From Calothrix sp. 336/3 (GTDB lineage: Bacteria; Cyanobacteriota; Cyanobacteriia; Cyanobacteriales; Nostocaceae): a DNA stretch of 64,000 bases. The stretch is from positions 5,124,700 through 5,188,699 of the forward strand of contig NZ_CP011382.1 of NCBI RefSeq assembly GCF_000734895.2, given 5' to 3'. Positions 30,525 to 41,612 of this stretch are shown here, one piece after another. The notes beneath the pieces are model-generated. The model did no database searches and had not been told where the DNA came from. It was given only the letters and a program-made list of their open reading frames with translations. The position numbers were made by a program, and so were the translations under genes. Within the stretch, counting starts at the first letter, position 1. The number at the start of each line of letters is the position of its first letter.

Positions 30525-31049
30525 CTAAATATAGAGATTCTCTAGGGGAATACCACGCTCTTCTGCAACTTCTGCAAAAGTACGTAGGGTAGACAGGGCA
30601 TTAACTGCGGCTCTTGCATTGTTCAGGGGGTTGCCTGAGCCTAGTTGCTTGGCTAAGACATTACGAACACCAGCCAACTCGAGTACAGTCCGGACTGCAC
30701 CACCGGCAATTACACCAGTACCAGGGGCTGCGGGACGCATCATTACCTTAGCTCCACCGCCAGTGCCATCAATGGGATGGGGAATCGAGTTGGACTTAGT
30801 GATAGGAATATCAATCAGGTGTTTTTTACCATCGGCTACACCTTTTTTAACAGCTCCAATTACATCCGAAGCTTTTCCAACACCGACTCCGACTTGACCG
30901 CGCTCATTCCCAACTACAACGATCGCCCGGAAGCTGAGTTTTTTACCACCCTTAACTACCTTACTAACACGACGAATTTGAATTACCCGTTCTTGCCAGT
31001 TTGTTTCTTCTTTTTTGGCGCGGTTCGTTTTTCGACGATTTGTTGCCAT
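30525..31049 (-). CDS. rpsE: 30S ribosomal protein S5
   Basis: A 174-residue protein with the double-stranded RNA-binding part [20 protein letters not shown] and the fold [40 protein letters not shown]5 contributes to decoding accuracy and mRNA unwinding at the entry channel. Confidence 0.98.
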   Translation of the reverse strand: MATNRRKTNRAKKEETNWQERVIQIRRVSKVVKGGKKLSFRAIVVVGNERGQVGVGVGKASDVIGAVKKGVADGKKHLIDIPITKSNSIPHPIDGTGGGAKVMMRPAAPGTGVIAGGAVRTVLELAGVRNVLAKQLGSGNPLNNARAAVNALSTLRTFAEVAEERGIPLENLYI

Positions 31050-31116
31050 TTCCTTAGTACCTCGTTTTATTTATCACTTGTCTTTGCCATTCCTCCAAGT
31101 ATTTACTCAGACTCTA

Positions 31117-31137
31117 TGACCAATGACCAATGACTAA
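31117..31137. repeat. heptad STRR in the rpsE-rplR spacer
   Basis: Three heptamers TGACCAA, TGACCAA, TGACTAA directly precede rplR's stop on the plus-strand reading. Related copies occur in other spacers of the ribosomal block. Confidence 0.8.
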
Positions 31138-31140
31138 ATC

Positions 31141-31503
31141 CTAAAAATCTAGACCTGCTTCACGGGCTGCTTCTGCCAATGCCTTAATCCGACCATGGTA
31201 TAGGTTTCCACCACGGTCAAATACGATTTGGGTAATACCCTTTTCCTTAGCGCGGGCAGCAATTAACTTACCAACTTCCACAGACGCTTCACAGTTAGAC
31301 CCGGAAGCAAGTTTAGATTTTAAATCTGGCTCCAAGGTGGATGCGGAAACGATAGTACAGTGTTGGGTATCATCAATTACCTGGGCATAAATATGCTCAT
31401 GGGAGCGAAACACCGCTAACCTGGGACGTTCAGCAGAACCATTTACCTTGCCACGAACCCGCCGATGGCGGCGTATTTTGGATTCTCTACGAGTCAGTTT
31501 CAT
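31141..31503 (-). CDS. rplR: 50S ribosomal protein L18
   Basis: A 120-residue protein with [38 protein letters not shown] and the end [21 protein letters not shown]18 binds 5S rRNA with L5. Confidence 0.98.
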   Translation of the reverse strand: MKLTRRESKIRRHRRVRGKVNGSAERPRLAVFRSHEHIYAQVIDDTQHCTIVSASTLEPDLKSKLASGSNCEASVEVGKLIAARAKEKGITQIVFDRGGNLYHGRIKALAEAAREAGLDF

Positions 31504-31506
31504 AAT

Positions 31507-32055
31507 CTATTTCTTACCACCCTTACCAGTCTTACCAGCTTTCCGTCTAACCACTTCGCCTGCATAACGGATACCTTTACCTTTGTAAGGTTCTGGGGGA
31601 CGGACGGCGCGGATTTTGGCTGCTGTGTTCCCGACTATTTCTTTGTCGTAGCCAGTAACGATGACGTTGGTGTTATTTTCGACGGCAAATTGTATACCTT
31701 CAGGGGGAACAATTTGTACTTGATGGCTATAACCCATGTTCATCACCAGGTTCCGACCTTGTACCTGTGCCCGATAACCTACCCCTTGAATTTCCAACCG
31801 GCGTTGAAAACCTTGGGATACTCCCTCAACCATATTGGCAACCAAAGTCCGGGATAAACCGTGCATTTGGCGGGAGACGCGGGAATCGTCTTTACGTTCA
31901 ACTGTCAGAGTCTGCCCTTCTTGAGAAACAGAGACTTGGGTGGGTAACTCACGGGAGAGTTCACCCTTGGGACCTTTGACTACTATCTTTGTCCCATCGA
32001 TTTTAATTTCTACCTTCGCAGGTACTGCTATTGGGCGCTTACCAATACGAGACAT
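31507..32055 (-). CDS. rplF: 50S ribosomal protein L6
   Basis: A 182-residue protein from ATG 32055 ([17 protein letters not shown]). A longer in-frame extension of 23 residues upstream is not conserved in the family and falls in repeat-like spacer sequence. Duplicated L6 fold with [25 protein letters not shown] and the C-terminal [16 protein letters not shown]. Confidence 0.97.
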   Translation of the reverse strand: MSRIGKRPIAVPAKVEIKIDGTKIVVKGPKGELSRELPTQVSVSQEGQTLTVERKDDSRVSRQMHGLSRTLVANMVEGVSQGFQRRLEIQGVGYRAQVQGRNLVMNMGYSHQVQIVPPEGIQFAVENNTNVIVTGYDKEIVGNTAAKIRAVRPPEPYKGKGIRYAGEVVRRKAGKTGKGGKK

Positions 32056-32134
32056 AACTAGATTTGTCCTTGATGATTTGTCCTTTATCTTTGGTCGTTT
32101 GTCTGCTGGTGCAGGGAAGACCAATGACTATTGA

Positions 32135-32536
32135 CTACCAAACGTAGCAAAGCACTTCGCCGCCCAAGTTCTGCCGCCGTGCTTCTCGATCAGTCATAAT
32201 GCCGCTAGATGTGGAAATAATGGCGATGCCAATCCCACCTAGAACTCGGGGTAATTCTTTTTTGTTGGAGTAAACTCGTAAACCTGGTTTGCTCACACGC
32301 TTCAGGGCTGTAATCAAGGGTTGGCGATTTTTGCCTTTGTATTTTAAGGAAATCACCAAGTTTTTCTTGATACCTTCACCACTTTCTTCAAAATCAGCAA
32401 TGAAACCTTCTTCCCGTAATACTTTGGCAATACTACGAGTCATTTTAGTTGCAGGCACGTTTGTAGTTTGTTGCCTTGCTAGGTTGGCATTGCGGATGCG
32501 CGTTAGCATATCTGCAATTGTGTCGTTTGCCGCCAT
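32135..32536 (-). CDS. rpsH: 30S ribosomal protein S8
   Basis: A 133-residue protein with [17 protein letters not shown] and the C-terminal [21 protein letters not shown]8 binds the central domain of 16S rRNA. It follows rplE by 20 bp. Confidence 0.98.
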   Translation of the reverse strand: MAANDTIADMLTRIRNANLARQQTTNVPATKMTRSIAKVLREEGFIADFEESGEGIKKNLVISLKYKGKNRQPLITALKRVSKPGLRVYSNKKELPRVLGGIGIAIISTSSGIMTDREARRQNLGGEVLCYVW

Positions 32537-32556
32537 CGTTCCCTCTTTAGATGAAC

Positions 32557-33102
32557 TTATTGATCCCGGAAGGGCATTCCCATTTCTTTCAGTAAAGCGC
32601 GACCTTCTTCATCAGTCTTCGCGGTGGTGATAATGGAAATGTCCATCCCCCGAATTTGGTCAATTCTGTCGTATTCAACTTCGGGGAAAATTAATTGTTC
32701 TCTAACGCCGAGAGTATAGTTACCACGACCATCAAAACTCTTCGGACTGATACCGCGAAAGTCACGAATTCTAGGTAGTGCCAGGTTGATGAGACGGTCG
32801 AGGAAAGCGTACATGCGATCGCCTCGAAGTGTCACCATAATCCCTACGGGCATACCTTGACGAATTTTAAAACCAGCGATCGCCTTTTTAGCTCTGGTGA
32901 CCACAGGTTTTTGACCTGTAATTAAAGCAATTTCACTTAAAGATGCTTCTAGGGCTTTAGCATTAGAGGCTGCTTCTCCCAAACCTCTGTTTACAGTCAC
33001 TTTCACCAACTTAGGTGCTTGATGAACGTTGGTGTAGTTAAACTGTTGGATGAGTTTAGGGACAATAGTTTCTTGGTATGTGGTTTTGAGTCTGGTTGCC
33101 AT
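32557..33102 (-). CDS. rplE: 50S ribosomal protein L5
   Basis: A 181-residue protein with [33 protein letters not shown] and the end [19 protein letters not shown]5 contacts 5S rRNA and the P-site tRNA. The N-terminus [11 protein letters not shown] is normal for cyanobacteria. Confidence 0.98.
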   Translation of the reverse strand: MATRLKTTYQETIVPKLIQQFNYTNVHQAPKLVKVTVNRGLGEAASNAKALEASLSEIALITGQKPVVTRAKKAIAGFKIRQGMPVGIMVTLRGDRMYAFLDRLINLALPRIRDFRGISPKSFDGRGNYTLGVREQLIFPEVEYDRIDQIRGMDISIITTAKTDEEGRALLKEMGMPFRDQ

Positions 33103-33172
33103 AGTTTTGTTTAAACCCCTGGTCTTGGTCAGGGAAATTAAGGATTAGAAATTGGCAAATGCTGCGGAAAAT

Positions 33173-33523
33173 CTACTTATCGAGGATTTCCCCGGTTTTC
33201 TTGAGCATTCGCACCTTTTTCCCTTCAGAAGTGAAGGTATAGCAAACGCGACTAGCGACGTTCTGCTTGGTGGAGTAGAGCATCACATTGGAACTGTGGA
33301 TGGGATACTCGTTGGTGACGATGCTTCCGGACTCGCCTTCTGCTTGGGGTTTTACGTGCTTAGTCTTGATGTTGACACCTTTGACTACCACTTTACTTTC
33401 CTGGGGTAAAGCTTTGATGACTTCTCCCACTTTGCCTTTGTCTTTGCCGGCAATCACTTGTACTGTGTCTCCGGTTTTGACGTGCATTTTTTGAAACTTC
33501 GGCTTTGCTTTACTGCTAGCCAT
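33173..33523 (-). CDS. rplX: 50S ribosomal protein L24
   Basis: A 116-residue protein with the KOW motif ([20 protein letters not shown]). It starts the assembly of the large subunit. The ATG shares a base with the rplN stop. Confidence 0.97.
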   Translation of the reverse strand: MASSKAKPKFQKMHVKTGDTVQVIAGKDKGKVGEVIKALPQESKVVVKGVNIKTKHVKPQAEGESGSIVTNEYPIHSSNVMLYSTKQNVASRVCYTFTSEGKKVRMLKKTGEILDK

Positions 33524-33891
33524 TACAGTACCTCCGGAGCCAAAGAGACGATTTTAGTAAAGCTTTTATCACGTAATTCCCGTGCTACTGGTCCGAAAAC
33601 ACGAGTTCCTTTGGGGTTACCGTCTTTGTTGATAATCACAGCAGCATTATCATCAAAACGGATGGTCATACCGCTATCACGACGAATGCTGTAGCGAGTA
33701 CGGACGATTACCGCTTCTACGACATCTGATTTTTTCACAGCCATGTTGGGCTGGGCATCTTTGACTACTGCGATGATGCGATCGCCTACGTGACCATAAC
33801 GACGGTTTCCCGCACCGAGGACGCGAATACACATCAGCTTGCGAGCGCCGCTATTGTCTGCCACATTCAGGTAGGTCTGGGGTTGAATCAC
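33523..33891 (-). CDS. rplN: 50S ribosomal protein L14
   Basis: A 122-residue protein with [20 protein letters not shown] and [20 protein letters not shown]14 lies at the subunit interface. It overlaps rplX by one base. Confidence 0.98.
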   Translation of the reverse strand: MIQPQTYLNVADNSGARKLMCIRVLGAGNRRYGHVGDRIIAVVKDAQPNMAVKKSDVVEAVIVRTRYSIRRDSGMTIRFDDNAAVIINKDGNPKGTRVFGPVARELRDKSFTKIVSLAPEVL

Positions 33892-33925
33892 AATTATTCT
33901 CCCTTGTTGTTAGTTAACCAACAAC

Positions 33926-34165
33926 TTATTTATTCAAAACTTCTGTGACCTGCCAGCGCTTGGTTTTACTCAGGGGTCTGGTTTCCTGAATCCGCACGCG
34001 ATCGCCCACTTTGCATTGATTATCTTCATCGTGGGCTTTGTAGCGTCTGGTCTGAACTACAATTTTTCCGTACTTGGGATGGGGAGCGCGGTTTTCTACG
34101 GCAACTACTACCGTTTTCTGCATTTTGTCGCTCACTACCAAACCAACTCGTTCTTTTACTGCCAT
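33926..34165 (-). CDS. rpsQ: 30S ribosomal protein S17
   Basis: A 79-residue OB-fold protein with [20 protein letters not shown] and [18 protein letters not shown]. It binds the 5' domain of 16S rRNA. Confidence 0.98.
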   Translation of the reverse strand: MAVKERVGLVVSDKMQKTVVVAVENRAPHPKYGKIVVQTRRYKAHDEDNQCKVGDRVRIQETRPLSKTKRWQVTEVLNK

Positions 34166-34204
34166 ATTCTCCTAGTATGTTGTTAACGATATAACTGTTA
34201 ACTC

Positions 34205-34420
34205 CTAACTTTGTTTAGCAACTGCCCGTTTTCTTTCATTCTCTACAGTCAGTAACTGTGATAAACGATGGCGAGCGTGTCTAAATTGGTGAGGTTTCTG
34301 TAACTGTCTGGTTGCTTTCTGTAAACGCAGTTGGAATAACTGCTTTTTCACAGCAAGAATCTCCTCGGACAGCTTTTCGTCTGTTAATTCTCTGGCTTCG
34401 GAAATTTTGGGAAGTGGCAT
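34205..34420 (-). CDS. rpmC: 50S ribosomal protein L29
   Basis: A 71-residue helical protein with ELTDEKLSEEILAVKKQLFQ and RHRLSQLLTVENER. It sits near the polypeptide exit next to L23. Only 3 bp separate it from rplP. Confidence 0.97.
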   Translation of the reverse strand: MPLPKISEARELTDEKLSEEILAVKKQLFQLRLQKATRQLQKPHQFRHARHRLSQLLTVENERKRAVAKQS

Positions 34421-34423
34421 GAC

Positions 34424-34855
34424 CTACTCCTGCTCTTGTGGCTCTATCTCAGAGCGCGAAATGAACTTGGTTTTGATGGGCAATTTGTAAGCCGCTAGGC
34501 GCATGGCTTCACGGGCTGTAGCTTCTGGCACTCCAGCGATTTCAAAGAGAATCCGCCCTGGCTTCACTACTGCTACCCAAAACTCCGGATTACCTTTACC
34601 GGAACCCATCCGGGTTTCTGCGGCACGCATTGTTACTGGTTTGTCAGGGAAAATACGTATCCAGATTTTTCCACCCCGACGAATATAACGAGTCATGGCT
34701 CGACGGGAAGCTTCAATCTGCCGAGAGGTAATCCAGCATGGCTCCTGTGCCTGGAGAGCAAAGTCACCAAAGTTCAAGCTGCTGCCACGGTTGGCAAGAC
34801 CTTGCATCCGTCCGCGTTGCTGTTTGCGGAATTTAGTTCTTCTTGGACTAAGCAT
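34424..34855 (-). CDS. rplP: 50S ribosomal protein L16
   Basis: A 143-residue protein with [19 protein letters not shown], GSKxxFG-type [11 protein letters not shown], and [20 protein letters not shown]. It binds near the A-site and central protuberance. Confidence 0.98.
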   Translation of the reverse strand: MLSPRRTKFRKQQRGRMQGLANRGSSLNFGDFALQAQEPCWITSRQIEASRRAMTRYIRRGGKIWIRIFPDKPVTMRAAETRMGSGKGNPEFWVAVVKPGRILFEIAGVPEATAREAMRLAAYKLPIKTKFISRSEIEPQEQE

Positions 34856-34912
34856 AATTTGCTAATTGGGAATTGCTATTTGCTAATTGGGTAATATATA
34901 CCCATTTACCGA

Positions 34913-35668
34913 TTACCCTTCGTTAGAACGGTCTTCAAATTGCTGACGACGACGTTGCTGTTGGCGACGACGGGGTTCCCGTTCACGCGGACCAGATGGT
35001 GCTGGGGCTTCTTCCTGTCCGGGAATAATTTCTCCCTTGAATACCCAAACTTTGATACCAAGAATACCGTAGACAGTTTTCGCAGTGCAGTAGGAATAGT
35101 CAATGTCTGCCCGGAGAGTATGCAAAGGTACTCTACCTTCACGAGTCCACTCGGTACGAGCAATTTCCGCTCCGTTTAACCGACCACCTACTTGTACCTT
35201 GATGCCTTGGACTCCTGCCCGTTGAGCGCGTTGGATTGCTTGGCGGACAACACGGCGGAAAGACACCCGACGTTCTAACTGTTGAGCAATGAATTCCGCA
35301 ATTAAGTAGGCATCAGCGTCTACTTTTTGCACTTCCACAACGTTGATACGGATTTGACGGTTGCCGCCTAATAAATCCTGAAGTCCTGTACGTAGGGATT
35401 CAATTCCTTGACCCCCACGACCGACAACTACGCCCGGTCTAGCGGTTCTAACCTCTAGGTCAATTTGGTCAGCTTTACGCTCAATTCTTACCTCAGATAT
35501 GCCGGCGTTGTTTTGAGCATAACGACCAAGTTTGCTTTCGATGTAGTTACGCAGTTTGTAGTCTTCCTGTAGTAATTCGGGATAACGACTAGGTTCTGCA
35601 AACCAGCGAGATTGGTGCTCTTGGGTAATACCCAAACGAAAACCAACTGGATGTATCTTTTGTCCCAC
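34913..35668 (-). CDS. rpsC: 30S ribosomal protein S3
   Basis: A 251-residue protein with [18 protein letters not shown] and the KH domain with [18 protein letters not shown]. The extreme C-terminus is Arg/Gln-rich ([16 protein letters not shown]), a low-complexity tail longer than in E. coli. S3 lines the mRNA entry tunnel. Confidence 0.98.
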   Translation of the reverse strand: MGQKIHPVGFRLGITQEHQSRWFAEPSRYPELLQEDYKLRNYIESKLGRYAQNNAGISEVRIERKADQIDLEVRTARPGVVVGRGGQGIESLRTGLQDLLGGNRQIRINVVEVQKVDADAYLIAEFIAQQLERRVSFRRVVRQAIQRAQRAGVQGIKVQVGGRLNGAEIARTEWTREGRVPLHTLRADIDYSYCTAKTVYGILGIKVWVFKGEIIPGQEEAPAPSGPREREPRRRQQQRRRQQFEDRSNEG

Positions 35669-35728
35669 GAGTGCTTCCTCTAAAATTTTTTTTATGAAAG
35701 ACTTTTACTCCTGTCTGCTACTTCCCGC

Positions 35729-36088
35729 CTATTCTGCTGCGGGGTCTGTAGCAACAGCCAGGGTGATATGACAGGTTGGTTTGCGAATCTGGTAGGCTCG
35801 TCCTTGTGCCCGTGGTTGGAACCGCTTCAGAACGGGTCCTTGATCAGCATAGGCTTGAGTAATTTTTAAGGAAGCTCTATCTAACCCAGCATTATGTTCG
35901 GCGTTGGCTGCGGCACTTCTGAGTAATTTCAGAACTGGGTCACAGGCTCGATAGGGCATGAATTCTAGAATAATCAATGCTTCCCGATAGGAACGCCCAC
36001 GAATTTGGTCTAGGACACGCCGTACTTTGAAAGGAGACATCCTGACAAATTTGGCGATCGCTTTTACTTCTTTAGTATCAACTGCCAT
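35729..36088 (-). CDS. rplV: 50S ribosomal protein L22
   Basis: A 119-residue protein with [34 protein letters not shown] and the beta-hairpin [17 protein letters not shown], which reaches the exit tunnel. Confidence 0.98.
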   Translation of the reverse strand: MAVDTKEVKAIAKFVRMSPFKVRRVLDQIRGRSYREALIILEFMPYRACDPVLKLLRSAAANAEHNAGLDRASLKITQAYADQGPVLKRFQPRAQGRAYQIRKPTCHITLAVATDPAAE

Positions 36089-36150
36089 AGTTTTCTCCGT
36101 ATTTAGTCAATAGCCAGTGGTCAATAAGGAAGTGACTCTTGACTAATGAA

Positions 36151-36426
36151 CTACCTTCCTGCTTTTTTATCTTTGGTATGACCTCTGAAGGTGCGTGTAG
36201 GAGCAAATTCTCCTAACTTGTGACCCACCATCTGCTCATTGACAAAAACGGGGACGTGTTGACGACCGTTGTGAACGGCGATCGTGTGACCTACCATTTC
36301 GGGCAATATGGTTGAAGCTCGTGACCAAGTTTTGATCACTTCCTTCTTATTAGCATCGTTGAGCTTTTCAATTTTTCTCAGTAGGTGATCCGCAACAAAG
36401 GGACCTTTTTTTAGTGAACGACCCAT
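36151..36426 (-). CDS. rpsS: 30S ribosomal protein S19
   Basis: A 91-residue protein with [20 protein letters not shown] and [20 protein letters not shown]. It forms a complex with S13 in the 30S head. Confidence 0.98.
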   Translation of the reverse strand: MGRSLKKGPFVADHLLRKIEKLNDANKKEVIKTWSRASTILPEMVGHTIAVHNGRQHVPVFVNEQMVGHKLGEFAPTRTFRGHTKDKKAGR

Positions 36427-36431
36427 AATAC

Positions 36432-36463
36432 GATTTTGGCGATTTTGGATTTTGGATTTTGGC
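36432..36463. repeat. heptad STRR (ATTTTGG) in the rplB-rpsS spacer
   Basis: Four GATTTTGG/ATTTTGG units in a row lie immediately upstream of rpsS on its coding strand (as CCAAAAT). This is the CCAAAAT-type STRR known from filamentous cyanobacteria. Weaker traces (GATTTTTGATTTTGG) occur in the rplW-rplB spacer near 37440. Confidence 0.85.
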
Positions 36464-36555
36464 TGAAAAACTGAGATTTTTGGGATTGGGGATGGTTCAA
36501 AACATCTCAGGCAACAAGCCCAATTTGCCCATCCTCAACCGCAAATCTGAGCATT

Positions 36556-37419
36556 TTAAGATTCACGTCCACCACGTCCCCGTTTGGAGGACTTACGACG
36601 ACGACGGACAATCAATTTGCTACTAGCTTTCTTGGGTTTCCGTGTCTTCGCACCTAGAGCTGGTTTACCCCAAGGAGTTACAGGACCGGATCTACCGATG
36701 GGAGCTCTACCCTCACCACCACCATGGGGGTGATCTACGGGGTTCATCACACTACCACGAACCTGGGGACGGCGACCTTTCCAACGGGTACGACCAGCTT
36801 TACCTGCACTGAGGTTACGGAATTCAGAGTTCCCTACTTGTCCAATGGTGGCGTAGCATTCACGACGTACCATTCTGACTTCTCCAGAAGGTAGTCTCAA
36901 GGTGACATAATTACCTTCTTTTGCCATTACCTGGGCGCTAGCACCTGCGGCACGGACTATTTGACCACCTTTACCGGCTTTTAATTCCACATTATGGACA
37001 CTAGTACCTAGGGGAATGTTTGCCAAGGGTAAAGCGTTGCCATCTTCGATGGGAGATTCGGGACCGGAAATAACGGTTGTGCCGACTTTTAACCCTGTGG
37101 GATGGAGAATATAACGTTTTTCGCCATCTTGGTAAAAAAGTAGGGCAATGCGGGCGTTACGGTTGGGGTCGTATTCAATTGCTGCAACTTTGGCAGGAAT
37201 ATTCAACTTATCGCGCTTAAAGTCAATGATGCGGTAAAGACGTTTATGTCCACCACCACGATGACGAATAGTGATGCGACCTTGGTTGTTACGACCTTTG
37301 GCGCGATGAACAGAGATTGTTAAGGACTTTTCTGGCTCGGTTTTGGTAATTTCCGCAAAGTCGGAAATTGTCACCTGGCGCGTACTGGGGGTATAGGGGC
37401 GATAGGAACGAGTACCCAT
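36556..37419 (-). CDS. rplB: 50S ribosomal protein L2
   Basis: A 287-residue protein with [19 protein letters not shown], the SH3-like middle and the C-terminal [19 protein letters not shown]. The His in the last motif is at the peptidyl transferase centre region. It starts [15 protein letters not shown]. Confidence 0.98.
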   Translation of the reverse strand: MGTRSYRPYTPSTRQVTISDFAEITKTEPEKSLTISVHRAKGRNNQGRITIRHRGGGHKRLYRIIDFKRDKLNIPAKVAAIEYDPNRNARIALLFYQDGEKRYILHPTGLKVGTTVISGPESPIEDGNALPLANIPLGTSVHNVELKAGKGGQIVRAAGASAQVMAKEGNYVTLRLPSGEVRMVRRECYATIGQVGNSEFRNLSAGKAGRTRWKGRRPQVRGSVMNPVDHPHGGGEGRAPIGRSGPVTPWGKPALGAKTRKPKKASSKLIVRRRRKSSKRGRGGRES

Positions 37420-37512
37420 AATCTAAATTTTGGTTTTCCGATTTTTGATTTTGGATGTATTGCCGGAGATTGGGGAAATTTCGGACTTGGGTGCTCCCAA
37501 ATCTCAAAATTT

Positions 37513-37827
37513 CTAGACTTCTGGGAATAGAACTTGTCTAATCTTCTCTTCGTCCCCAGGGGCTAGGGTGATAATGGCACGTTTGTATTGGGGTTTAAAA
37601 CCGATGAATCTACCCACACGACGCTTTTTACGGGGCGGTTGGGTGGTGTTAACCTTTACCACTTTGACATCAAACAGAGTTTCAATCGCAGCTTTAATGT
37701 CTGGCTTCGTGGCTTTCGGGGAGACTTCAAAGGTGTATTTATTCTGTTCCATCAACATGGTCGCCTTTTCAGTGACGATGGGGCGACGCACTAGGTCGGG
37801 TAGGTTACGGGGGTCGAAGTTAGTCAC
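37513..37827 (-). CDS. rplW: 50S ribosomal protein L23
   Basis: A 104-residue protein with [20 protein letters not shown] and [19 protein letters not shown]. It docks trigger factor and SRP at the exit site. Its start overlaps the rplD end by 8 bp. Confidence 0.98.
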   Translation of the reverse strand: MTNFDPRNLPDLVRRPIVTEKATMLMEQNKYTFEVSPKATKPDIKAAIETLFDVKVVKVNTTQPPRKKRRVGRFIGFKPQYKRAIITLAPGDEEKIRQVLFPEV

Positions 37828-38452
37828 TGTAGACCTCCTGAATTTTCTCTAATGCGGATGCGGTGATCACAATTTTGTCAGCATGGAGCAGGTCGAAAAC
37901 ATTAAGTTGATCAGCAATCATCAACTTCAAGTTTTCAATATTCCGTGCAGAAAGATATATATTTTCAGTTCTTTCGGGCAGAATTAATAGGGTTTTGTTG
38001 CCTGGTTCTGAACCCCAACGGGCGATCGCGGCAACTAATTCCTTGGTTTTGGGACGAGATAACTGATCGCCAAATTCTTCTACGACTATCAAATCTTCTG
38101 CTCGACCAGCAAAGGCTGTTCTCAAAGCTAACCGCCGCTCTTTGCGGTTCATCTTCAAATCAAATTCCCTGGGTTTGGGTCCGAAAATGACACCACCACC
38201 CCGCCAGAGGGGAGAACGGGTAGAACCAGCTCTTGCCCGACCTGTACCTTTTTGCCGCCAAGGTTTGCGACCACCACCTCGAACTTCTGAACGGGTCTTG
38301 GTGCTAGCTGTTCCTTGACGGGCATTATTTAGTTGTCTTACTAAAGCTCTATGTACGACATGAGCTGCTGTTGTTTCCTTGGCAACCCGCAAGTCAAAGC
38401 TTTTCTGCCCGACCTGCTCTCCTTGCCAATTTTTCACTACACATTCAACCAT
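37820..38452 (-). CDS. rplD: 50S ribosomal protein L4
   Basis: A 210-residue protein with the tunnel loop [19 protein letters not shown] and the globular end [20 protein letters not shown]. In E. coli L4 represses its own operon through the S10 leader; whether this holds in cyanobacteria, where rpsJ is elsewhere, is unknown. Confidence 0.98.
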   Translation of the reverse strand: MVECVVKNWQGEQVGQKSFDLRVAKETTAAHVVHRALVRQLNNARQGTASTKTRSEVRGGGRKPWRQKGTGRARAGSTRSPLWRGGGVIFGPKPREFDLKMNRKERRLALRTAFAGRAEDLIVVEEFGDQLSRPKTKELVAAIARWGSEPGNKTLLILPERTENIYLSARNIENLKLMIADQLNVFDLLHADKIVITASALEKIQEVYSD

Positions 38453-38463
38453 TTTGAATCCTT

Positions 38464-38491
38464 AGTCATGAGTCATGAGTCATTAGTCGCT
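38464..38491. repeat. heptad STRR in the rplC-rplD spacer
   Basis: AGTCATG, AGTCATG, AGTCATT, AGTCGCT: four successive heptamers, the last degenerate, in the short spacer between rplC and rplD. Confidence 0.8.
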
Positions 38492-38508
38492 AGTTAAATA
38501 ACTATTGA

Positions 38509-39144
38509 CTATTTCCCAACTTTCTTTGTAGGAACAATATTGAGCAAGGTGCCGGGTTTACCAGGAACGGCTCCTTTGATCAGAATTAAGTTGCGCTCTG
38601 TGTCTACTCGCACTACGGTCAATTTCTTGACGGTGACACGGCAACCACCCATACGACCTGCTAAACGTTTACCAGGATAAACACGACCAGGGGTAGTACC
38701 TGCACCGATAGAACCGGGCGCTCTGTGGTTTTTGGAACCGTGGGACATGGGTCCACGTCCGAAATTATTGCGTTTTTGGTTACCAGCAAAACCACGACCA
38801 ATACTAGTACCAATGACATCTACAATCTCACCAGCGCTGAAGATATCTGCCTTAATCTCTTGACCAAGGTTATATTCGCTGGCGTTGTCAATGCGATACT
38901 CACGCAAATGACGGAGGGATGGAGCAGAGGATTTCGCTAAGTGTCCCAATTTGGGCTTACTTAACGCCTTAGGCTTAACTTCGCCAAAACCAACTTGGAT
39001 GGCGGAGTAACCGTCGGTCTGCTGTGTTTTGACTTGGGTGACTGTGCATGGACCCGCTTGAATGACGGTGACAGGAATAGCTACTCCTCCCTCGTCAAAG
39101 ACTTGGGTCATACCCAGTTTGGTGCCGAGAATACCTACAGACAC
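38509..39144 (-). CDS. rplC: 50S ribosomal protein L3
   Basis: A 211-residue protein with [20 protein letters not shown] and the loop [20 protein letters not shown] that approaches the peptidyl transferase centre. It is the first gene of the block in this genome because rpsJ is not present upstream. Confidence 0.98.
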   Translation of the reverse strand: MSVGILGTKLGMTQVFDEGGVAIPVTVIQAGPCTVTQVKTQQTDGYSAIQVGFGEVKPKALSKPKLGHLAKSSAPSLRHLREYRIDNASEYNLGQEIKADIFSAGEIVDVIGTSIGRGFAGNQKRNNFGRGPMSHGSKNHRAPGSIGAGTTPGRVYPGKRLAGRMGGCRVTVKKLTVVRVDTERNLILIKGAVPGKPGTLLNIVPTKKVGK

Positions 39145-39987
39145 AGTTACTGGTTCTCCTTATTTAATTCGCTGTGAAGAAAGCGGATTTCCGATAGGCA
39201 GCAGCAAACAATACCCTTGTGGCGTTCCTCTGAAACAGAGATGCCTGTGAAGTCGTGGCGGCAAGGTATAAGCGGCTACAACTTCTCCGGGTGATCACCA
39301 AGCTGACTGCTCATGACAAATTCGCTGATTTAGCTAGGAATTGAGCTATCAGATTCAAAAGCTTTTCTCCTGTAACTTGGACTGGAGGAGCTAATTTCTG
39401 ATTTTCTCTGCAAGGCTTATAGCTTTGCGGTTCGTGCAACAAAGCTGATGAATGAGCTTTTGTTCTGGCACTTTTACTTAAGATGCGGTTGGACTTAAAC
39501 AGATGATTCTGCTCAGTATCCTATATAACTGCACTTAGGGTAACCGTAATGTGGATAACCTACATTACTTTGGGCTTGAGCTTGACTAATTCCTTTCAGT
39601 CAGGCTGAAAGCTTTTTTAGTTTATCAATCTTTTGCCTTCTCGACTAGCTTATTCCCAGGAAATTTTTATCTTCAGGAGTTTGCTAGTGACGGGGAAAAC
39701 AAAGTTTTAACTATTTGCTTTGGTCACAATCCGATATTGTAGCTTGTTTAGTAAATTTTGTCTATCAATATTTGTGCTATGGCTGTTGAGGTATTTTTGA
39801 TGCTGAACGTCTAATCTATACTTTGTACGTGTTTTTGCTTATTTAAAAAGTAAAGCATTAAATATTATACTATCAATTGACAGTGTCAAAAAAATAAATT
39901 TAGTTTTCACAGGCATCTAGGCGACTTACACAAAGATTTTTATAAAAGATTTAGTTGTTTTTTATACTTTTGTGCTTAAGAAGAAAA
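39145..39987. other. intergenic region upstream of the ribosomal block
   Basis: About 840 bp between divergent rplC and a secreted-protein gene. It must hold the rplC promoter and a 5' leader. A 13-bp palindrome TTGACAGTGTCAA lies at 39877-39889, about 100 bp before the secreted protein start, and could be an operator. The stretch has no open frame of note. Confidence 0.55.
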
Positions 39988-41478
39988 ATGAAAGTCATCT
40001 ACCAAGTTTTAACAACGGCTGCAATTACCTGGACTCTGTTATCAGGGAGAGCGATCGCCGGCACATTTACCATTGGTCAAAACTTCACGGGTACAACCCT
40101 AAAAGAAGTAGAAACCCTAAATGGATTTTCTGTGACTCCCCCAGACATCATGGGAGCAGTGGGAAAGAATCACTTTGTGGAATTTACCAACGGTGTTTTT
40201 GCCATCTACGACAAAACCAACGGAACAAACCTGAAAAAGACCAGTAGCTTTGATTTTTGGCATCAGATTGCTGGGGTAGAAATTCCTGATAATTTTCTCA
40301 GTACTCCCCGAATGTTATTTGATTCTCACAGCGATCGCTGGTTTGCTGTCCAACTAGATTTTTCTGAGCAAGGAAACAAATCCAATAATTTTCTTCTGGC
40401 TGTTTCCCAAACTGCTGATCCCACAGGGGGATGGAAGGGATGGAAAATCAACACAGACCCCACAAATACAACATTTGCGGAATTTCTCAATCTAGGTTTA
40501 GATGCTGATGGAGTTTATCTAGCTGCCAACACCTTCAACACCAGTGATTTTTCCTCTAGTCAAACCTTAATTTCTCTATCGAAATCAGATTTACTTTCTG
40601 CAACACCAACCATTGCCAACAGAAAGACTTTTAACTCTCTGGATGCAAAAAAATTTGGAGCAACCATACAACCAGTTATCAACCAGAGCAAAAGTGATGG
40701 ACATACAACCTTACTAGGGGTAGACAGCAATGTGCAACAACTGGGAACTGGCAAAACCATCAAAAAAACCCAGCTAGGAAATAATTCCATTCTGACAACA
40801 AATGATATCTCGGTGAATAGCTACAACTTGTCACCCCTAGCTGTACAACCGAATAAAACTGCCCTGGACAGTGGTTTAAGTGACTTTAGCAGTAGTATTT
40901 ATCAAGTTGGTAAGAGTATCTGGACAGTTCAGACTGTAGAGGTAGGAGGTAAATCTGCCATTCGTTGGTATGAAATCGATGGGGAAACAAACAAAATCCT
41001 GCAATCCGGAACAATTGCTGACTCTGGGTATGATTACTTCTTCCCTTCCATTGCTGTCAACGAATTTGGAGATGTGGTGATTGGTTTCAGTCGTTCGGGA
41101 CTCACGGAATATATTAGTAGCTACGCAGTGGTGGGGCAAACAGTCAATAAAATTACCACTTTTGCGGCTCCCCAATTGCTCAAAGCTGGAACCAACAACT
41201 ATAATTTATCAGGTGACGGCAAAGAAAAGTGGGGAAACTACAGCGCTACAAACCTTGACCCCAGTGACCCCTACAGTTTTTGGACAATCCAAGGATTTGC
41301 TGCTGGTACAGATAATTGGGGTACACAGATTACCCAAATCAAAATTAATCGTACTATTCCTAATCCTTCCGGAGTGATTACTCAACCCACTAAAAGCATT
41401 CCGGAAGCGGGTTTATGCTGTGGATTGCTCACTGTTGCGGTTGTTGGTGTGGGGTTCGGAAAGAGAAAAGTGAGTTAG
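39988..41478 (+). CDS. secreted PEP-CTERM-like protein
   Basis: A 496-residue protein from ATG 39988 (MKVIYQVLTTAAITW), preceded by AAGAAGAAAA. Residues 1-25 form a signal peptide ending ...GRAIAG. The bulk is a repetitive beta-structured domain with many Ser/Thr/Asn/Gly (DKTNGTNLKKTSSF, DADGVYLAANTF) suggesting a beta-propeller. The C-terminus SIPEAGLCCGLLTVAVVG then GKRKVS is an anchor with PEP-like motif, hydrophobic helix and basic end. Likely exported and possibly processed by an exosortase. Function unknown. Confidence 0.75.
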   Translation: MKVIYQVLTTAAITWTLLSGRAIAGTFTIGQNFTGTTLKEVETLNGFSVTPPDIMGAVGKNHFVEFTNGVFAIYDKTNGTNLKKTSSFDFWHQIAGVEIPDNFLSTPRMLFDSHSDRWFAVQLDFSEQGNKSNNFLLAVSQTADPTGGWKGWKINTDPTNTTFAEFLNLGLDADGVYLAANTFNTSDFSSSQTLISLSKSDLLSATPTIANRKTFNSLDAKKFGATIQPVINQSKSDGHTTLLGVDSNVQQLGTGKTIKKTQLGNNSILTTNDISVNSYNLSPLAVQPNKTALDSGLSDFSSSIYQVGKSIWTVQTVEVGGKSAIRWYEIDGETNKILQSGTIADSGYDYFFPSIAVNEFGDVVIGFSRSGLTEYISSYAVVGQTVNKITTFAAPQLLKAGTNNYNLSGDGKEKWGNYSATNLDPSDPYSFWTIQGFAAGTDNWGTQITQIKINRTIPNPSGVITQPTKSIPEAGLCCGLLTVAVVGVGFGKRKVS

Positions 41479-41612
41479 GGGAAAGGGTATTTTTTGTCAC
41501 CCATTACCCATTCCCTAATTTACCCAATATCATCTATAAGTTAATCCTGTAACTTCATAGAGCAGTTCAAGGGCAATAATAGAGATATCTGAGTGGGATA
41601 GGACAAAAATCT

